Under the pieces are notes generated by a model, which was not told where the DNA came from, ran no database searches, and saw only the letters and a program-made list of their open reading frames with translations. A stretch of DNA of 64,000 nt from Eustoma russellianum (lineage: Eukaryota > Streptophyta > Magnoliopsida > Gentianales > Gentianaceae): contig AP025074.1 of the NCBI GenBank assembly GCA_036186865.1, positions 3,846,230 through 3,910,229 on the forward strand, written 5' to 3'. The number at the start of each line of letters is the position of its first letter. Positions within the stretch are counted from its first letter, which is position 1. Of this stretch, positions 19,780 to 29,288 are shown piece by piece. The position numbers and the translations under genes are program-made.

Positions 19780-22546
19780 TAATATCGACATCAAAGAAAC
19801 CCCAGTGATGCAAGGCAGGAAGGTGGATTCCATATATGTTATGAATGCAGAGACGACCTACGTTGACAAGACAAGGAAGGCTGATACAGCTGATCTCTGG
19901 CATGCCAGGTTAAGCCATGTGAGTTACAGTAAGCTAGAAATGGTGATCAGAAAATCAGCGCTAAAGGGACTGCCAAAGCTTGAAGTAAGGACAGACATAG
20001 TTTGCGCAGGATGTCAATACGGTAAAGCACATCAGCTACCCTATGAGGATTCGAAGTATAAAGCTTCAGCAGCCTTAGAGTTGGTCCATTCAGACGTATT
20101 CGGACCTGTGAAGCAAGCTTCCATTAAAGGCATGAGGTACATGATCACCTTCATTGATGATTTTTCTAGATTTGTGTGGGTTTATTTTATGAAAGAAAAA
20201 TCAGATGCATTTGCTAAATTTAAAGAGTTCAAAGAGGAAATGGAACCACGACTTGGCAAAAGAATTGTCTGCCTTCGTACAGATAATGGTGGAGAGTACA
20301 CCTCAAGCGAATTCTCTATGTTTCTACGCAAAGATGGAATTCGAAGACAGTTGACATGTGCCAACACCCCACAGCAGAATGGAATGGCTGAGCGCAAAAA
20401 TAGGCATTTGGCTGAAACCTGCCGAAGTATGCTTCATGCCATGGGTGTTCCTGGGAAATTCTGGGCAGAAGAAATGAGGACTGCTGCATATGTGATTAAT
20501 AGGCTGCCACAACAGAAACTTGGTTTTCTAACTCCGTATGAAATTCTCATGAATCAGAAGCCAACAGTAAGTTATTTCCGAGTTTTTGGAAGTGTCTGTT
20601 ATGTCTTCATTCCTAATAATTTACGAACCAAAATGGAAAGAAAAGCAGTGAAGTGTATTTTTGTGGGCTATGATGAGTATAGAAAAGGATGGAGGTGTTG
20701 TGATCCAACAACAGGAAAGTGCTATACATCTAGAGATGTAGTTTTTGATGAAACATCAAGTTGGACTGCAGATAAGCAAGAAAAGCAAAGCAGCACTGTA
20801 ACCACTCTTAGTGAGTCTCAGGTAACTCAAGAAAATTCTGAAGAAGAAGTGGCTGCAGGGGAAGAGGAACAACCCAACCCTTGGCACACGGGTGTGCATC
20901 AACAGCAGCAAAGTGAACCACACAAAGTCCCTAGAAGGTCAGAACGAATCAAGAAACCAAATCCACGTTATGCAAATGCTGCTATAGTTGAAGATGATCA
21001 TGAACCTGCAAGCTACGAAGAAGCTGCGAAAAGTGCCAAGTGGAGTGAAGCAATGAAAGAAGAAATTTCTGCTCTTGAACACAACCAAACGTGGGAGCTG
21101 GTGCCTAGACCCAAAGATGTCAATCCAATTTCATGTAAATGGGTGTACCGACTGAAGAAGAAAACAGATGGTTCAATTGAGAGATTCAAAGCACGCCTGG
21201 TAGCACGAGGATTTTCTCAACAATACGGGATAGATTATGAGGAAACGTTTAGTCCCGTAGCCAAGCTAACAACTGTACGTATATTGTTAGCTGTAGCTGC
21301 CAGTAAAGGATGGAAATTGTGGCAAATGGATGTCAAGAACGCTTTCCTACATGGAGAGTTAGACCGTGATATATATATGGTTCAGCCCGTAGGCTTTGAA
21401 AGTAAGAATAATCCAGAATTTGTGTGCAAACTCAAGAAAGCACTTTATGGGTTAAAGCAAGCACCAAGGGCTTGGTATGGGAAGATTGCTGAGTTTCTTT
21501 TTCACTGTGGATACAACATGACCAGTTCTGATTCAAGCTTGTTCGTCAAAGATCATGGAGCAGAAGTGGCGGTGATATTAGTGTATGTGGATGATTTAAT
21601 CATTACTGGAGATGCAACAGAGGAGATTAAACATGTTAAGAAGAATCTGTCTATTCGATTTCAAATGAAGGAATTAGGAAGTCTTAAGCATTTTCTTGGG
21701 TTGCAAGTTGAACAAACCAAAGAAGGAATCTTGTTGCATCAACAGAGGTATACTGAGAATCTACTGCAGAAGTTTGGAATGTTGTTATGTAAACCGTTAA
21801 ACACACCGATGGAACCAAATTCAAAACTGAGTGTTCATGAAGGCAAAGAATTAGAAGATACATCCATGTATAGACAGTTGGTGGGCAGCTTAATTTATCT
21901 AACCTTAACTAGACCGAACATATCATGTGCTGTGGGAACAGTCAGTCGTTTTATGCAAAATCCTAGGAAGCCACATTTAGAGGCAGTCAAACGTATTCTA
22001 CGATATCTTAAGGGAACAGCAAAGTGCGGTTTATGGTTTGAAAGGAATGCTGAATTTCAGTTGAAAGGTTACTGCGATGCTGACTACGCAGGAGATGTAG
22101 ATACACGCAGATCAACATCCGGGTTCGTGTTTCTACTGGGATCAGGAGCAATTTCATGGTGCAGTAAGCGTCAACCTACGGTTTCTCTATCCACAACTGA
22201 GTTCGAATACAGAGCTGCAGCCTTGGCAGCCCAGGAATGTGTTTGGCTTACACAAGTTCTGAATGAGCTACATCAGCCAACTACAAGTTGTGTCCAGTTA
22301 TTTTGTGATAATTTGTCTTCGATTCAGTTAGCTGAAAATCCAGTTTTTCATGCTAGGACAAAACATGTTGAAGTGCACTATCATTTTATTAGGGAAAAAG
22401 TACTGCAGAACGAAATTCGGTTAGATCATGTTAGCTCCCAAGATCAAGTAGCAGATGTTTTTACAAAAGGCTTTAATGGCAGTAAAATGGATATATTTCG
22501 CTCTAAATTAGGAATGCGAAGTGCTGGTGTTGAGGGGGAATGTTGA
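19694..22546 (+). CDS. copia B integrase, reverse transcriptase and RNase H polyprotein part
   Basis: A 950-residue open frame, given from an internal ATG; the domain homology starts a little upstream, before the frameshift. Order: GAG-pre-integrase zinc finger (WHARLSH ... CAGCQYGK), integrase core with D155 (FIDDFSR), D197 (DNGGEY) and E233 (GMAERKN; D-35-E spacing), linker, RVT_2 reverse transcriptase (CKWVYRLKKKTDG, WQMDVKNAFLHGEL, LVYVDDLIITGD with the catalytic YVDD near 631-634), then RNase H (YCDADYAGD, STTEFEY, FCDNLSSIQLA, KHVEVHYHFIREK). No internal stop is present. It could supply enzyme only if expressed separately or if the upstream frameshift were bypassed. Confidence 0.95.
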   Translation: MKKNLLSVAQLTAEGHHVLFGPTDVKVFNNIDIKETPVMQGRKVDSIYVMNAETTYVDKTRKADTADLWHARLSHVSYSKLEMVIRKSALKGLPKLEVRTDIVCAGCQYGKAHQLPYEDSKYKASAALELVHSDVFGPVKQASIKGMRYMITFIDDFSRFVWVYFMKEKSDAFAKFKEFKEEMEPRLGKRIVCLRTDNGGEYTSSEFSMFLRKDGIRRQLTCANTPQQNGMAERKNRHLAETCRSMLHAMGVPGKFWAEEMRTAAYVINRLPQQKLGFLTPYEILMNQKPTVSYFRVFGSVCYVFIPNNLRTKMERKAVKCIFVGYDEYRKGWRCCDPTTGKCYTSRDVVFDETSSWTADKQEKQSSTVTTLSESQVTQENSEEEVAAGEEEQPNPWHTGVHQQQQSEPHKVPRRSERIKKPNPRYANAAIVEDDHEPASYEEAAKSAKWSEAMKEEISALEHNQTWELVPRPKDVNPISCKWVYRLKKKTDGSIERFKARLVARGFSQQYGIDYEETFSPVAKLTTVRILLAVAASKGWKLWQMDVKNAFLHGELDRDIYMVQPVGFESKNNPEFVCKLKKALYGLKQAPRAWYGKIAEFLFHCGYNMTSSDSSLFVKDHGAEVAVILVYVDDLIITGDATEEIKHVKKNLSIRFQMKELGSLKHFLGLQVEQTKEGILLHQQRYTENLLQKFGMLLCKPLNTPMEPNSKLSVHEGKELEDTSMYRQLVGSLIYLTLTRPNISCAVGTVSRFMQNPRKPHLEAVKRILRYLKGTAKCGLWFERNAEFQLKGYCDADYAGDVDTRRSTSGFVFLLGSGAISWCSKRQPTVSLSTTEFEYRAAALAAQECVWLTQVLNELHQPTTSCVQLFCDNLSSIQLAENPVFHARTKHVEVHYHFIREKVLQNEIRLDHVSSQDQVADVFTKGFNGSKMDIFRSKLGMRSAGVEGEC
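22528..22540 (+). other. polypurine tract of copia B
   Basis: A purine-rich run (GTTGAGGGGGAA) immediately precedes the 3' LTR and is the expected plus-strand primer. It overlaps the end of the pol frame. Confidence 0.85.
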
Positions 22547-24030
22547 AGACGCAACACCAGACACTGTATTATCGAAGACATGCGGATAAAATGCTGAAGA
22601 CGTGCTGAGAGGAGTTGAAGATTGCAGTCAAAGATTTTAGTGTAGTGGCTTAGTCAAATAAGACTCCATGTAATTTAGGCATTATCTTCTATTAATGTCC
22701 TATCTTGTTGGAAAGTAGTTAGTAGCTAAAGGGAGTGGCTCCCTGGTTTTTAGGAATTCTGTTATTTTGGTTTTGGCTATAATAGCCGCAGGTTCTATGT
22801 AATAAAGAAGAGTTAATTGCACCTGGTATCCATTGTTTTCCACGAAGTTTTAAGTAGCATCCAATGTTTCATGAAACACACTTGGCATCCAGACTTATAG
22901 GGTTAATAGACACCTGGCATCCAGATGACCTGCTGGACGACCGTTGACCGCTGAAATCGACCTTTGACCGGACTTAACCATACTTTTAACCCGACTTTAA
23001 CCACAGTTCAGGATTAATAAAATAATAAAGACAAAAAAATTAAAAGTTTAAGGAAAAATAATTCAAAAATCAAAAAGAAAACCTACACCCCATCCCATCC
23101 CCACCTCCTTTCATCTTCTTCCCGGCCAAAATATTCTCCATTCATCCATTATTAAAAACACTACCTGCAAACTCCATCTCCACATTTCGCCTTTCAGCTT
23201 GGCAACCCTGCTTTCGCAAATGGCTCCGAAGAACCTGCCCCACACGGTGCCACGCAACACGCTTAATGAGCCTTCTTGTTGACAATAGGGGCGCCCACTA
23301 AAATTATACTCCATAAAGAACACCGTCAAAATAATGAAAACAGCAATTACAGCTAAGATGGGCTCGTCCTAATTTGTCCCGACATTCACATCAAGCTTAT
23401 TTTCATTGCCTGAAACTGCCACTATCGTTTATTTGTCTTGAAGATGGCTTATTGAGCAATCCAAGCTCTTCGCTTTTTGTCTTTTCAGGCAAGAGGGGAC
23501 TCTCAAAGTCTTCAATTACTTCATTTCTAACACAAAATCTAAGATGGGCCCTAATTTCTGGAAATTTGAGTTACAAGTAACGTTCTTGCAATATTTTGAG
23601 GAGAAATTTGGATTTCCAGCCTGGCACTGGCAGCAGGAACAGAAGAGTATCCTTCAGCATAGAAGAGGATTAGGTCTATTTTGGAGGGAGTAATCGGTTG
23701 GGATAAAGGAGGGAATTAGGATTTAACCATGGTTGGGAAATTTTTGGTGCCAACTGTGTTAACAGTGAAAAATAAAAAGAATTTTGCTAAAAACCGTCTA
23801 CAGCAGGTCATTTTCCGGTTGCCGGATGCCAGGTGTCTATTAACCCTATAAGTCTGGATGCCAAGTGTGTTTCATGAAACATTGGATGCTACTTAAAACT
23901 TCGTGGAAAACAATGGATACCAGGTGCAATTAACTCTAATAAAGAACAAGTCCAGTTTTCGTTTCCTGCAACTTGTCTTCTTTGTTTCTTTATTTTGGGT
24001 GGTACCATTTTGTTTGTTTGTAATTCAACA
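22541..24030 (+). repeat. 3' LTR of copia B, split by a MULE
   Basis: The LTR halves are 22541-22809 and 23937-24030, sharing the duplicated decamer TAATAAAGAA at the junctions. Together they reconstitute a 353-bp LTR ending AATTCAACA. The MULE sits at the polyadenylation-signal-like AATAAAGAA. Confidence 0.95.
22810..23936. mobile_element. Mutator-like element 4, nested in the copia B LTR
   Basis: 1127 bp, beginning GAGTTAATTGCACCTGGTAT and ending with its reverse complement. The TIRs are nearly identical over about 120 bp, and the element is flanked by an exact 10-bp duplication TAATAAAGAA (22800-22809 and 23937-23946). There is no transposase. On the minus strand about 23330-23110 reads a hydrophobic run (VIAVFIILTVFFMEY) followed by a Trp/Arg-rich stretch. 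This looks like captured coding sequence, but I cannot assign it. It must be younger than the copia insertion. Confidence 0.93.
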
Positions 24031-24496
24031 GTAGTACACTATTTTCTATTATCGATTTGCCTCTGCTCATGCTGATAGTGTTGTTTACCTTTAATTTATG
24101 TTTTCCACATTTTTAAGCAAGACCAGACTTCACCGGAAGGTCTATGAATTTGGTGTACAACCTTACCATCTTCAGATGATTTGCAACTGATACAGAAGTT
24201 GAAGTTCTTAAATCTAATTTCACCAATTCACAATCACTTTTCATTAGCAAATGAACAGATGGTCAATACTTGCGGGCTTGAAATGAAGGTAACCCTAACC
24301 TGAAATGCACTTGAAGTATACTCGCATGTGTAGCAAATATAATATCTTACAGTAGGTATAGTACCAGCACTAAAACATTTAAGTCAAGCTTTCTCTATCT
24401 GCTATAATCCCTTGCAAAATAATTTCTCAACATTTGCTTATAATCTCCTCTGAACTTCTTTTTTCCGGAAGCTGTTCCTGTTACGTCAGATTTCCA
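24031..24496. other. intergenic DNA downstream of copia B
   Basis: No gene, RNA or repeat recognised. Confidence 0.5.
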
Positions 24497-24757
24497 TTTC
24501 CAATGGAGTCAATGACGCACTCTTCCTTGACTTTGAAATATGATGGAATAAAACAAAATGATTCACTAAATTGGTTGCGCTTCTTATATTGTGAAGTAGC
24601 AGTTGATCGACCTAGCTTGACGCATCATTATGGGTCATCAGGAAACAACCTCTGTGTGTTTTTAACGCATGGTATGGTTGCATACATCCGATCTCCCATA
24701 CCCCGCCATAGGCGGGAACCTCTAAGGGTAATGGGGTAATGTTGTTGTTGTTCCTGT
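24497..24757 (+). mobile_element. (TTG)n-tailed non-autonomous retroposon, copy 1
   Basis: About 260 bp, sharing its full length with 32545-32812 and its 3' half with copies near 43040-43410 and 44870-45045. Conserved words are GACTTTGAAATAT, GTTGATCGAC, GGGTCATC-GGAAACAACCTC, TGGTTGC(A/G)TACATCCGA and CATAGGCGGGAACCTCTAAG, ending GGTAATGTTGTTGTTGTT. It has no coding frame and no obvious tRNA promoter. The TTG tail is shared with the RTE-type element's 3' end. Confidence 0.75.
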
Positions 24758-26524
24758 TACGTCTACATGCAATTATCTTCACACACCTCTTAAGCATCAT
24801 CATGACACCATTAATTCAATATGTTTCATCAACATGAACGAAGCTTGGCATAGATTTAATTGTTTTGCACCCTCCTTCCCATTATTTTAATTTCTAGATC
24901 GCTATAATCATTTTGCACGCAAAATTTAGTCCCTTGAGGTGATTAGCTTTCTAATCTTCCAGATTACTTTCCACCTAATGGTCTTAAGATAGCTAGCTAA
25001 AATAAAACAAACTGTAGGCAAATACGCAGAACATTTCCAATTCAAATTTTTGACTCCTTTAAAGTTGGCAGAGGGGAAGTAGAGCAACACAAATAATACT
25101 AAATTATTTGATACACTCGATACCACTCTGTATCTTTTCGTGAGCAATAAACCTGTAGTAAAATTTTCAAGGCATTAAACCCCAAGAACAATAATTAACA
25201 AGGAAATACATGGATACCAGACGCACACACATATATATACATATAAAGAAACTAGAGATGAAAACAAAAGTCAACCAAATAAAAAAGAAAACGCAATCCT
25301 TATCTCCAAGAAAGTAAATAAGGAAAGAACTTAAAGGGGATGAAAAAATTACATACTAACTAACCAGCTAAGACAAACAAATTTGTCACGCAATAAATGA
25401 GCTTAAAAAGCTACCTGATCAAACAAAATACAAGCTATATAAGAAATCAACAGAGATCTACCAGCCTACCCTCATGAACCTACAAAAGATACCAAAAAGC
25501 CAAACCAAATAGAACAAAAAAAAAAATTTATCTTCCTCTATGAAAAAAGGAACCCATCTCAAAAACCCATCTACATCATCTCCAGATCTGAATCCAACAG
25601 GAACTTCAAGAACATCAAAAGTATTCCACTTAAACAAAAACTCACAAATGAAATTTAACAATAAGAAAATAAAATAGAAGAAAATCAGAAGAACTAAATG
25701 AAATAGCACCGACCGAGTCAAAGTATTGAAGGGTGGATGAAGAAGGAGCCGATGTTCTTCTTCATCAAAGGATAATTTGGCACGCAGAAGACAGCATCGG
25801 CAACAGCAACAAGCTCAACTAGAAAAGGAAATTTTATTTTATTTTGGTAATAATACCACTCCCTGGTAGGAAGAGCGAGAGAGAATGGAAATGAAAAATA
25901 GAGAAATGGGAAAAGAAAAGACAGAAAGATGAGTGGGTTGGACTTCTACAATTAATCATTTTGTTTCGAAAGTTAGTAATAATAAAAGTGTCATTTTCCC
26001 AGGCGGCAAAATGGACTAAAATGTACTTTTCTAATAGACCACATGAGAAAATTAAAAAAAAAAAACACACAGAAGAACCGTGTAATTAGAGGTGTCAGTC
26101 TCAGACACGATACGAAAACATGACACGAACCTGACACGTTCTTAACAGACATAGGTATAGTCTTGACAGATTTCGTATACAAATCAGATAAAAACTGAAA
26201 CTTATCCGCTAAAAACAGGTCGGGTCCAGTACATCCATGGTTATCTATTTACACCCGACATATCCGAGAGGAGAGAAAGAAGGAGAAAAGAGGAGAGAAA
26301 TAGAAGAGGAAAAAAAGAGAGATATAGAGGAGAAGAGAGAAGGAGGCGGCCGGGGGAGAGGAGGGAGGGCTCCGGCGATGGGGTAACGACGGCAGGGAGA
26401 GAAGAGAGATAAGAGAATGGGGGAGTGGGTATTAGAAGGTGGGAGAAATAAAAAAGAAAAAAAATTTATTTGATGACATGCTGATGCTGGGCATGAGGGA
26501 GGGAGCAAAAAAAAATTTAAGATG
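24758..26524. other. intergenic AT-rich DNA
   Basis: No gene recognised. About 26090-26240 contains ACACGA/TGACACG-type words (GACACGATACG, CATGACACGAACCTGACACG), reminiscent of a foldback repeat, but no ends were found. A frame at 25458-25721 (minus) is hydrophobic and low-complexity and was not accepted. Confidence 0.45.
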
Positions 26525-26525
26525 T

Positions 26526-26690
26526 ACCACGGGTTGGGGTGTGGGAATGGGGATAGGATCACCTCACCGCAAGGAGGTGCGGTGATGCTTGACCGCACGA
26601 CACATGGCAGCAACCCTCCCTTGCTGCCGCGTGTTGCGCAGTCACAAAGGGGTAAAGAAAGTGGCGGTTAAGAGATTCCAACCCGTGGAA
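26526..26690. repeat. foldback MITE, CACGTGGCAGCA family, copy 1
   Basis: Outer inverted repeat CCACGGGTTGG / CCAACCCGTGG. The inner arms ACCGCACGACACATGGCAGCA and the complement of TTGCTGCCGCGTGTTGCGCA meet near 26625. It is related to the elements at 34621, 42322 and near 55165. The target duplication was not resolved. Confidence 0.65.
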
Positions 26691-26699
26691 ATGGGGGTG

Positions 26700-28350
26700 A
26701 ATGAGAGAGGGGTGAGGTGATTTCATCACTTAACTATTACCAGTGAAAACTCAAGATTTAAAAAGTTCATGGACTTTTATACCTTAATAACCTTCTGATG
26801 GTTCTTCAATTGATCGACCTAGCAAAATAAGACTCGATTCTTTCAGATTTTTCAATGTTCACTATGTATACTTGTTTTTCAGTAAATGATGTTTCTGATG
26901 TATTAGATTTCTGCGTTTATGTAAAGTCTGAAAATGAATCGAATCGTTTCCGTATATATCAAAATATGATCATTCTAAACTTCGCCAAAATATTATGTCT
27001 TATACTCTTTCTTTCATTCTCTATTTTTTTCTTTCTGAAATTTCATTAAACATTTATTGAATAAGTTATGTGATGGATCAGCATCTTCGGTAAAGATCAT
27101 GCTCATGAAGATGTTTCTCTAAATAAACTTTGGAAACTGAACAACAAAGCTTAATGTTACCATAACTTCAATTGAACTTCTTTATTCTCAACGTAACATA
27201 GACGAGGACAAGTAATTATGGCAGCAATCAGTTAGAACCAAGGAAATAATCCCTAATGATACTTTAGGCTTTATCTCAGCGGTTAAATTTTTTATCTTAA
27301 GTTTAAAACTTTACAAGTACAATCTTTTAAATTTATAATGATATTATTTCCACCTTTTAATAACATGACTTAGAAAGGAAAAAAGAAAACATTTCAATAT
27401 ACTTGGCCTTGAATTTAGTGTTAACGTATAGAGGGATGAGAGATACATTAATTTTACATGTGTCCAAATGTTCCACCTTTATTGTATAAAACATACAAAA
27501 CTCCTAAAATTACAGTATTTATCTAAACATTGCTTATTTGTCGTACTAAATATCAATTTTGCATAGCTTAGCGACGTTTTTACGACCAATGTGAACATTT
27601 AGTGCAACAAAAATTGACAAGATTAAATAAAAACTGTAAATTCGAAAATTTTAGATGTTTTGTTCAACAACTAGAAAAGATTTGAATAACAAATATAATT
27701 AAATCTTAGCTTTAACGCATAGGAGGACAAGACACAACCGGTTGAAGATATACCAAGGTTAAGGTGGTATTAGAAATTGCAATTCATTTCGTATCATTAG
27801 TACTTGTATCCTAGCTTTGCAGGTAAACGCATTTTCGTGCCTATCAATGTTAGAACTGCTTCTTGCATAAAATGTACAGTAAAATTGTATACATCAAGTC
27901 ACGAAGCGATATGTCATCTCTTCAGATCTTGCACAAATACAAAAGTTTAGTGCATCCAAAATATTTTTTTTGTTATTTGAATTTGTAAATCTTGAAACCA
28001 AATCACATTGTATGATATATATGCAACATGGTACTATATATAATATTAGTAAATGTTATCGGGTGATGTGCATTTAGTTCTATTACAGATCCGGTGAATC
28101 CATAAATTTGTACTCTCCCCGTTTTAAAATTGTTCTTGTCAAAATGTCATGTGACTTAAGAAATTCATCAAATAGTTATATAATGCTTTTATTTAATAAT
28201 TTATCATTTAGTCACAAAATTTTAAGATACTCATAGAGTATGATGTTTCAGAATAAATGAAAGGATTTTATGTGATAAATTACATAGATAAACGGGGTCT
28301 GCTTAAAAAGGAATAAAAATTTAGCGTTTCCGGAAACCCATAAAATTGAT
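26700..28350. other. intergenic AT-rich DNA
   Basis: No gene, RNA or clear repeat recognised. Confidence 0.45.
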
Positions 28351-28783
28351 ATTTGAAACTTGGGCTTACATGAGGTGAGACTCATGTCCACTCAAAACCT
28401 TAAGGCAATGGGTGGTGGTACCTCATCCTCATATAAGCCATGCATTTTTTCTCAAATTAACCAATGTGGGATTCTCAACACCCGCCCTCGCGTGGCAACG
28501 TGGCTTGACATACACACGCGCCTTACAACCCGCCCTCAATCACAAACCGCAAGCCAGACATGAACATCTGGACTTAGGTGAGGGGAAATATTAAGTGGTC
28601 AACCATGTGCCAGGCAAGGGTTGAGTACACATTTTAAACCTGCTCTGATACCATGTTGAAACTTGGGCTTACATGAGGTGAGAGCTATATACACTCAAAA
28701 CCTTAAGGCAATAGGTGGTGGTACCTCATCCTCATATAAGCCATGTATTTTTTCTCAAATTAACCAAGGTGGGATTCTCAACA
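28351..28783 (-). mobile_element. TRIM (miniature LTR retrotransposon)
   Basis: Two direct repeats of 130 bp (28351-28480 and 28654-28783) enclose about 170 bp of internal sequence with no coding frame. On the minus strand the LTR reads TGTTGAGAATCC...AGTTTCAACA. It is followed immediately by TGGTATCAGAGC (28653-28642), the initiator-Met tRNA primer site. A purine tract (GAGGGCGGG) precedes the distal LTR. Short LTRs, PBS, PPT and no genes define a TRIM. The LTRs differ at several positions and the left end is mutated (ATTTGAAAC for TGTTGAAAC). Confidence 0.85.
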
Positions 28784-29288
28784 CATAAAAGACTACTTTA
28801 GCCTATTTTTCAATTTGTCTTGGCCTATTAATAGCCACACGAGCAAATGAAAATGGATACCCCTTCTAGGACGTTCAGTTGAAATTTTTTTACCAACTTA
28901 ATACATAGTTTCTTACTCTTGCAATTGATAAAAGAGATAAATAATTAAAATAGTGGGAAGAAAAAAAAGACAAGAATAAAACTGAAAAATGATCGTAATA
29001 TTTAAGTATAATTTATTACATGTCTTAAAACGTTAGAATTGTTTCGTCGATTTTGTGTTTGAACTTCTTGCAAAATCCATTGTTGCCTGTTGGAAAATAT
29101 GTATTGAGCTGAAAACATTAATTAGAACTAACGGCAATTGCTGCGTTCCATTGTTGAAGTTATTTAGTTCTATCTATCAGTGTTTCATACAATCGCTAGT
29201 TCTCGTGGAACAAAATTTATCTTTCTGGTGAATGAAGCTATTGCAGCAGAACATTGATGTGCAGATGTCTGAAAGTTTGTATTTTTAG
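28784..29288. other. upstream region of the PPR gene
   Basis: AT-rich sequence between the TRIM and the PPR start codon. It presumably contains the promoter and 5' UTR; no single TATA box stands out. Confidence 0.45.

Larger units (their letters stand above)
18126..24030 (+). mobile_element. Ty1/copia LTR retrotransposon B, nearly complete, with nested MULE
   Basis: 5' LTR 18126-18478, PBS 18481-18492, gag-protease 18535-19779, integrase-RT-RNase H 19694-22546, polypurine tract 22528-22540, 3' LTR 22541-24030. When the nested MULE (1127 bp) and its 10-bp target duplication are removed, the 3' LTR is exactly 353 bp, the same as the 5' LTR. The two differ at about four positions, so insertion was recent. 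The flanking pentamers GTAAT and GTAGT match at 4 of 5 positions. A single-base frameshift between protease and integrase would stop production of a normal polyprotein. Confidence 0.96.

Noticed and set aside
19271..19903. 210-codon minus-strand frame
   Set aside because: Antisense shadow of copia B gag-pol; no motifs.
25458..25721. 87-codon hydrophobic minus-strand frame
   Set aside because: Phe/Leu-rich composition expected from an AT-rich strand; no recognisable family or gene context.
26245..26613. 122-codon minus-strand Ser/Pro/Phe-rich frame
   Set aside because: Translation of a purine-rich low-complexity stretch overlapping a MITE; no family motif.
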